Positions 62,182 through 64,000 of a stretch of DNA of 64,000 nucleotides are shown here, piece by piece. The number at the start of each line of letters is the position of its first letter. Position 1 is the stretch's first letter. The DNA lies in the NCBI RefSeq assembly GCF_037975245.1, contig NC_092572.1, forward strand, positions 28,257,989-28,321,988. The letters run 5' to 3'. The DNA is from Apostichopus japonicus (lineage: Eukaryota > Echinodermata > Holothuroidea > Aspidochirotida > Stichopodidae). Position numbers and translations under genes: made by a program. The notes beneath the pieces are model-generated. The model was not told the DNA's origin. It was given only the letters and a program-made list of their open reading frames with translations, and searched no databases.

Positions 62182-62250
62182 GTTGCCATGGTGACAGGCA
62201 CAGGCCTAGGTACATGCAGCCTAAACAAAGGTGTTTGTTGCCATGGCAAC
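62182..62250. promoter_or_regulatory. Pair of X-box (RFX-type) motifs
   Basis: GTTGCCATGGCAAC at 62,237-62,250 is a perfect palindromic X-box. GTTGCCATGGTGAC at 62,182-62,195 is a near match 55 bases upstream. RFX factors bind such sites in promoters of ciliary and immune genes. No start site next to them could be identified, so function is inference. Confidence 0.4.
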
Positions 62251-62614
62251 CTGTTGTCTAAGTCAGAAGTTGCAAATGGGCCAAAGTGGTTAAAGTGCTA
62301 CTTGTTGTTACTATTACTAGATGAGGGATTTCCCCGTTAGAGTTTACTGAAAAATTTCCCGCTCCTGAACTTGACAGTCATTTGTTGCTGTTAATTAGCT
62401 ACAAAATTCATCATAAATTTGATTTTTCTTTCTTGACCTATAACTATGGGCTTCTGTTGGGCACACAACATCTTGTCAGGAGTGATTATAGCTAAGTATT
62501 GTGTGTTCATGTACGGGTATTTTAAAGGGCATGTTTTCATGGACTGCAGGGACATAAGTTTTTCTGAGCGAGTTTTCAAGACTTGTTAAATCCTAGTAAT
62601 AATACTGTATTAAG

Positions 62615-63620
62615 GGTCTACACAGTTTATATAATGAAAGAAATTTCAGAGGATTTTGGCATTTATTCGCCCAGTACTGTATGTATGTGTTGCTATGAGA
62701 GGCTTTGCTACTTCAATCCTATTAACAATTTCTTCTCATTTTTTCTCTAAGTTCATTCATATTATAACAAAATAGCAATATGTGTGATATAAGGAGATGT
62801 TCCTATGTACCGAACCCAAATATGTTTCTATTGGAGGTCTACACAGTTTTTTATAAAGCAAGAAATTTCAGAGGGTTTTGAAAATTATTCGCCCTGTACT
62901 GTATGTATGTGTTGCTATGCGAGGTTTTGCTACTTCAATCCTATTAAAAATTTCTTCTCATTTTTTCTCTAAATTCATTCATATTGCAACAAAACAGCAA
63001 TAAGTGTGCTCTTAGGAGATGTTCGTATGCACCGAACCCAAATATGTTTCTAATTGGAGGTCTACATTGTTTTTTATAATGCAAGAAATTTCAGAGGATT
63101 TTGACAATTATTTGCCCTGTACTGTATGTATGTGTTGCTATGAGAGGTTTTGCTACTTCAGTCCTATTAACACTTTCTTCTCATTTTTTTCTCTAAATTC
63201 ATTCATATTGCCACAAAATAGCAATAAGTGTGCTCTTAGGAGATGTTCGTATGCACCGAACCCAAATATGTTTCTATTGGAGGTCTACACAGTTTTTTAT
63301 AATGCAAGAAATTTCAGAGGATTTTGGAATTTATTCGCCCTGTGCTGTATGTATGTGTTGCTATGTCAGGTTTTGCTGCTTCAATCCTATTAAAATTTTC
63401 TTCTCATTTTTTCTCTAAATTTATTCATATTGCCACAAAATAGCAATAAGTGTGCTCTTAGGAGATGTTCGCATTCACCGAACCCAAATATGTTTCTATT
63501 GGAGCTCTACACAGATTTTTATAATGCAAGTAATTTCAGAGGATTTTGGAATTTATTCACCCTGTGCTGTATGTATGTAATTGCTATCAGAAGTTTTGCT
63601 GCTTCAATCTTATAAAAATT
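62615..63620. repeat. Tandem array of about 222-bp units
   Basis: Five units start at 62,615, 62,836, 63,059, 63,282 and 63,504. Each runs from GGTCTACACAGTTTTTTAT through AAATTTCAGAGGATTTTG, CTGTATGTATGTGTTGCTAT and CTTCTCATTTTTTCTCTAA to CCGAACCCAAATATGTTTCT. The last unit degenerates after about 63,610. Plus-strand open frames up to 124 codons cross unit borders because the period is close to a multiple of three; they look incidental. Confidence 0.92.
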
Positions 63621-63798
63621 CTAGTCCCAAATTTCATATTATTTCCAAGACTCGCAAAAGCAGTACAAATAAACGTAATCTACAGAAGTGTTCGCAGTCA
63701 CTGATACCTAACTTGGTAGTTTTTCTAGCCTATTTTCATTATTCTAGATGTAAAATAAAATTCCTGTTTACTTGTTTACACTATCCTACTGTACTTAC

Positions 63799-63958
63799 TG
63801 TGCTGTATACAGTCAGTGTTCCTTCATCTGTTGCTATAAACATAAACCTGTTTACATCGTTTATCCTGATTCTAAGCAACCACTCATCAATAACTAGGAA
63901 AGTAAACAATTTATGATTCTCAGAGAGAGAGTAAACAACAACACCAGCAGGGAGATAC
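63799..63958 (-). CDS. Internal exon, beta-propeller (WD-like) blade
   Basis: 160 nt, phase 2 to phase 0, bounded by CATGTAG and GTAAGTAC, both good consensus sites. The 53-codon frame encodes strands VVVYSLSENHKLFTF, then WLLRIRI, then RFMFIATDEGTLTVYS, with the alternating hydrophobic pattern and D-G turn of a WD-type blade. It belongs to a minus-strand gene entering from the right edge. The exons it splices to lie further left, but I could not find them with confidence. It could be part of the upstream neighbour of the DED-NACHT gene. Confidence 0.4.
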
Positions 63959-64000
63959 CTACATGATACAAACACCAGACCAAACTCACTGCTTACAGTG

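Noticed and set aside
62391-62579. 62-codon minus-strand frame that might follow the propeller-like exon
   Set aside because: The acceptor is weak, there is no recognisable blade pattern, and no donor or poly-A signal supports it.
63019-63393. 124-codon plus-strand frame
   Set aside because: It runs through the 222-bp tandem array, and the repeated peptide blocks follow the DNA repeat.

Overview
This is animal nuclear DNA. It is AT-rich, its genes are split into short exons separated by kilobase introns with GT/AG borders, and it carries a Tx1/L1-type LINE, terminal-inverted-repeat DNA elements, minisatellites and many decayed dispersed repeats. The death-fold and NACHT gene content, with its mix of DED, DD, ZU5 and UPA domains, suggests a marine invertebrate deuterostome (echinoderm-like, hemichordate or amphioxus). 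That placement is inference; nothing here fixes the species.

Layout. 0.2-2.4 kb: decayed exons paralogous to the main gene, plus a local duplication. 4.4-7.0 kb: a 5'-truncated, mutated LINE. 8,233-19,479: three nearly identical head-to-tail copies of a 3.75-kb unit, each carrying the same 1.57-kb non-autonomous DNA transposon with its 5-bp target-site duplication. 19.5-26 kb: no gene seen; a (TA)n tract, diverged repeats and a 78-bp minisatellite. 26.1-56.6 kb: one large minus-strand gene model. 56.6-64 kb: mostly diverged repeats, a pair of X-box motifs, a 222-bp tandem array, and at the right edge one well-bounded exon that looks like a beta-propeller blade on the minus strand.

The main result is the minus-strand gene. 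Fourteen exons between 56,589 and 26,146 have mutually compatible phases at all 13 introns and sum to 4,146 nt (1,382 codons including the stop). The order is DED - DED - NACHT - helical region - short linkers - Death domain - ZU5 - UPA - Death domain - stop. The first exon or exons (start codon) were not found. There are no leucine-rich repeats. A nucleotide-switch NTPase joined to ZU5-UPA and a terminal death-fold domain recalls vertebrate NLRP1 (NACHT-LRR-FIIND-CARD, where FIIND is ZU5-UPA) and PIDD1 (LRR-ZU5-UPA-DD). The ZU5/UPA junction carries Ser-Phe-Ser-Trp, matching the SF/S or HF/S autoproteolysis motif of those families, with a His-His pair about 30 residues upstream. The inferred role is a cytosolic danger or infection sensor that could release a UPA-DD fragment after self-cleavage. 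One in-frame TGA interrupts the NACHT exon, so this allele may be a pseudogene, a null variant or a sequence error.

Exon borders were read by eye from splice consensus and phase. No alignment or search was possible, so family names rest on recognised motifs.
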